From Symbiodinium natans (lineage: Eukaryota; Sar; Dinophyceae; Suessiales; Symbiodiniaceae), in NCBI GenBank assembly GCA_905221605.1, contig CAJNDS010002464.1:283358-347357 (forward strand): DNA of 64,000 nt. The letters are read 5' to 3'. Within the stretch, counting starts at the first letter, position 1. The number at the start of each line of letters is the position of its first letter. The position numbers were made by a program, and so were the translations under genes. The notes under the pieces are model-generated. The model did no database searches, was not told the DNA's origin, and saw nothing but the letters and a program-made list of their open reading frames with translations. Below are positions 62,312 to 64,000 of the stretch, piece after piece.

Positions 62312-63302
62312 CCCTCTATAGTTTTCCGCAAAAGCGCATAATAGCGGGTGGCGATACTAAAGCGGCTCAAAGAATCAGATACCCCATGTAGTCCCTTGTA
62401 CTAAGAGCTAATCAGTTTCGGGTCAAGGCAGAAGCAAGCAAAGAGCAACTAGAGGGACGATGTAGTTCGGTCGTGTAGTTCGCGACGCCCCCCTCCCCCC
62501 CTCCCTCCAGCCCCCACCCACTGCAGGCGCACACCATCTTTACAATTTCTCCCTCAACCCCCAAACCACTAACCCTTCAACCCGTCAACGGCTAAACCGC
62601 GCTCAAGAACCCCTAAACCCCTGAACCCTAATCTGCCCAAAGCGTTTCACGCCGTTTAAGGTTTAGGGATTATAGGGGGTTTAGGGATTATAGGGGGTTT
62701 AGGGATTCTAAGGTTGGGGGTTTAGGTCCCCAAGCCTTTTTTTTTTGCTGTGTGCTTGTGCCCTTCCGTTGGGGGCACACTGCAGAGGTTTCAGGTGCTT
62801 GGGCCGAAGGGCTCGGGCAAGAGACCTGGATCTTTTGGGGTGTAGAGTAGGGTTCAGGGTTTGCGATTTAGGGCTTAGGGCTTAGGGTTTGCGATTTAGG
62901 GTTTAGGGCTTAGGGTTTGCGATTTTTGGGGGGGATTAGGGTCCTTGTGGCCCTCAGGGGGACTTCATGGGCTTCAACGACTACCTGGCTCAGACCTCAG
63001 TCCTAAACCCTGCACCCTACACCTTACACCCTACACCCCCCCCCCCCCCCCCTCCCCCTAAGTCCTTGCCCTAAACCCTAGATGCCTTTGTAGGGGATCT
63101 GTCAATGGGGTCCCGACACAGAAGTAGGGGTCCCCGACCCTTAAACCCAAACCCTAGCCCTAAACAGTGCGACTAGCCTATTGATGGAGAGCTTTGGGGT
63201 TTTGGGTTTATGGTTCAGGGAGAAGTGGAGCCCTGGGATTTTCAAGCCTTTGGCACACGTGGCTATCCCACGGCACGATGAGGAGATGCTGCACCACCCT
63301 AA
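62312..63302. other. Gene-free stretch
   Basis: Contains GGTTTAGGGATTATAGGGG in three copies (62657-62715), degenerate G-rich motif (62850-62930) and a run of about 16 C (63037-63052). Confidence 0.55.
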
Positions 63303-63929
63303 ACCCTAAACCCCAAACCCTAAACCCTAAACCCTAAACCCTAAACCCGCAAGAGCGATTCGCCGGCGCCGCTAGAATTTTGTCAGACCAGCGTGCTTCT
63401 GGACTGAGCTCCGCTTTCCAGACGCCATCGCCTGGCCGGAGGGCTGGGCACATCCACAGTTGTGGGTTTAGGGTTTAGGGTTTAGGGTTTAGGGTTTAGG
63501 GTTTAGGGTTTAGGGTTTAGGGTTTAGGGTTTAGGGTTTGGGGCTTGGGGCTTAGGGCTTAGGGCTGAGGGTTTAGGGTTTTAGGGTTTAAGGTTCAGGG
63601 TTGCAACCCAACTGTGGTGCTGAGTCCAAGGAGGAGCCCCTTGAGCCGTAGAGCTCAAGGCGCAAAGGCGTACAGCCTAGATCAATCCAAAAACCCTGGA
63701 GCTCAGCGACAAAAAACCTCAACCCTAAGCGCGAAATCCCTGCAGAGTGGAAGGCACAAAACCAATTCGGGGGGTTTACAATAATATGGGACCCTGATTC
63801 AGACCCCAAATCGTAAAACCCCTTACAATAAGGACCCCAAAAAGGTACCCCCGAATATCCTAAACCCTAAACCCTAAACCCTAAACCCTAAACCCTAAAC
63901 CCTAAACCCTAAACCCTAAACCCTAAACC
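63303..63929. repeat. Terminal cluster of telomeric arrays
   Basis: CCCTAAA 63303-63347, then TTTAGGG 63464-63545 (about 11 units), then CCCTAAA 63859-63929 (about 10 units). A minus-strand frame in between (63588-63809) shows no domain. Confidence 0.88.
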
Positions 63930-64000
63930 CCCATTTGTGCCTTAGATCCCTTCGGCCTCCCCAGGTTCTCGTCGTGACGGTGATGGTGTCCTTCATGGGC

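Overview
The window is about 64 kb of eukaryotic nuclear DNA, most likely from a protist or alga. Its background is saturated with short, mixed-orientation arrays of the 7-bp telomere-type motif TTTAGGG/CCCTAAA and related variants. A decayed reverse-transcriptase fragment near 48.3-48.7 kb has a wording I associate with dinoflagellate retroelements, so a dinoflagellate host is my best guess. This is inference; other algae with TTTAGGG telomeres are possible.

The main object is an integrated Polinton-like virus (PLV) of about 19.3 kb, positions 5165-24469. Both ends carry an inverted terminal repeat of about 320 bp (5165-5486 and 24151-24469). The 5-bp direct repeat TTAAT flanks it exactly (5160-5164 and 24470-24474), as expected of a target-site duplication. 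From about 7.4 to 24.1 kb it is AT-rich, intron-free and tightly packed. It encodes a retroviral-type (rve) integrase, a 1319-residue replication protein (OTU-like region, family B polymerase, SF1 helicase, HNH-like zinc domain), a minor capsid (penton) protein, a lipase, a double jelly-roll major capsid protein, a GIY-YIG nuclease, an S74-type fiber, an FtsK/HerA-like packaging ATPase, and several small unknown proteins. Capsid, penton, ATPase and fiber together mean it can probably form virions, so it is a provirus rather than a bare transposon. One zinc-finger gene (15425-15969) has a frameshift; the other main genes look intact.

Between the left terminal repeat and the viral block (5.6-7.1 kb) lies a more GC-rich, intron-containing gene for a coiled-coil, possibly HNH-type protein. 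Because it lies inside the terminal repeats and duplication, it is part of the inserted unit: either cargo captured from a host or a gene adapted to host expression.

Inferred division of labour: the integrase inserts the element; the fused polymerase-helicase copies it; convergent and divergent gene blocks separated by hairpins organise transcription; MCP, penton and ATPase build and fill the particle; the fiber and lipase probably act in attachment and membrane passage.

On either side (1-5159 and 24475-64000) I recognise no intact conserved gene. These flanks hold TTTAGGG arrays in both orientations, 8- to 10-bp variants of the motif, long poly-C/poly-G tracts, at least five families of short foldback (MITE-like) elements, several satellites, one reverse-transcriptase relic, and one island of ordinary complexity (52.1-56.2 kb). 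Several foldback elements are interrupted internally by telomeric arrays, suggesting that telomeric sequence was inserted at internal breaks.
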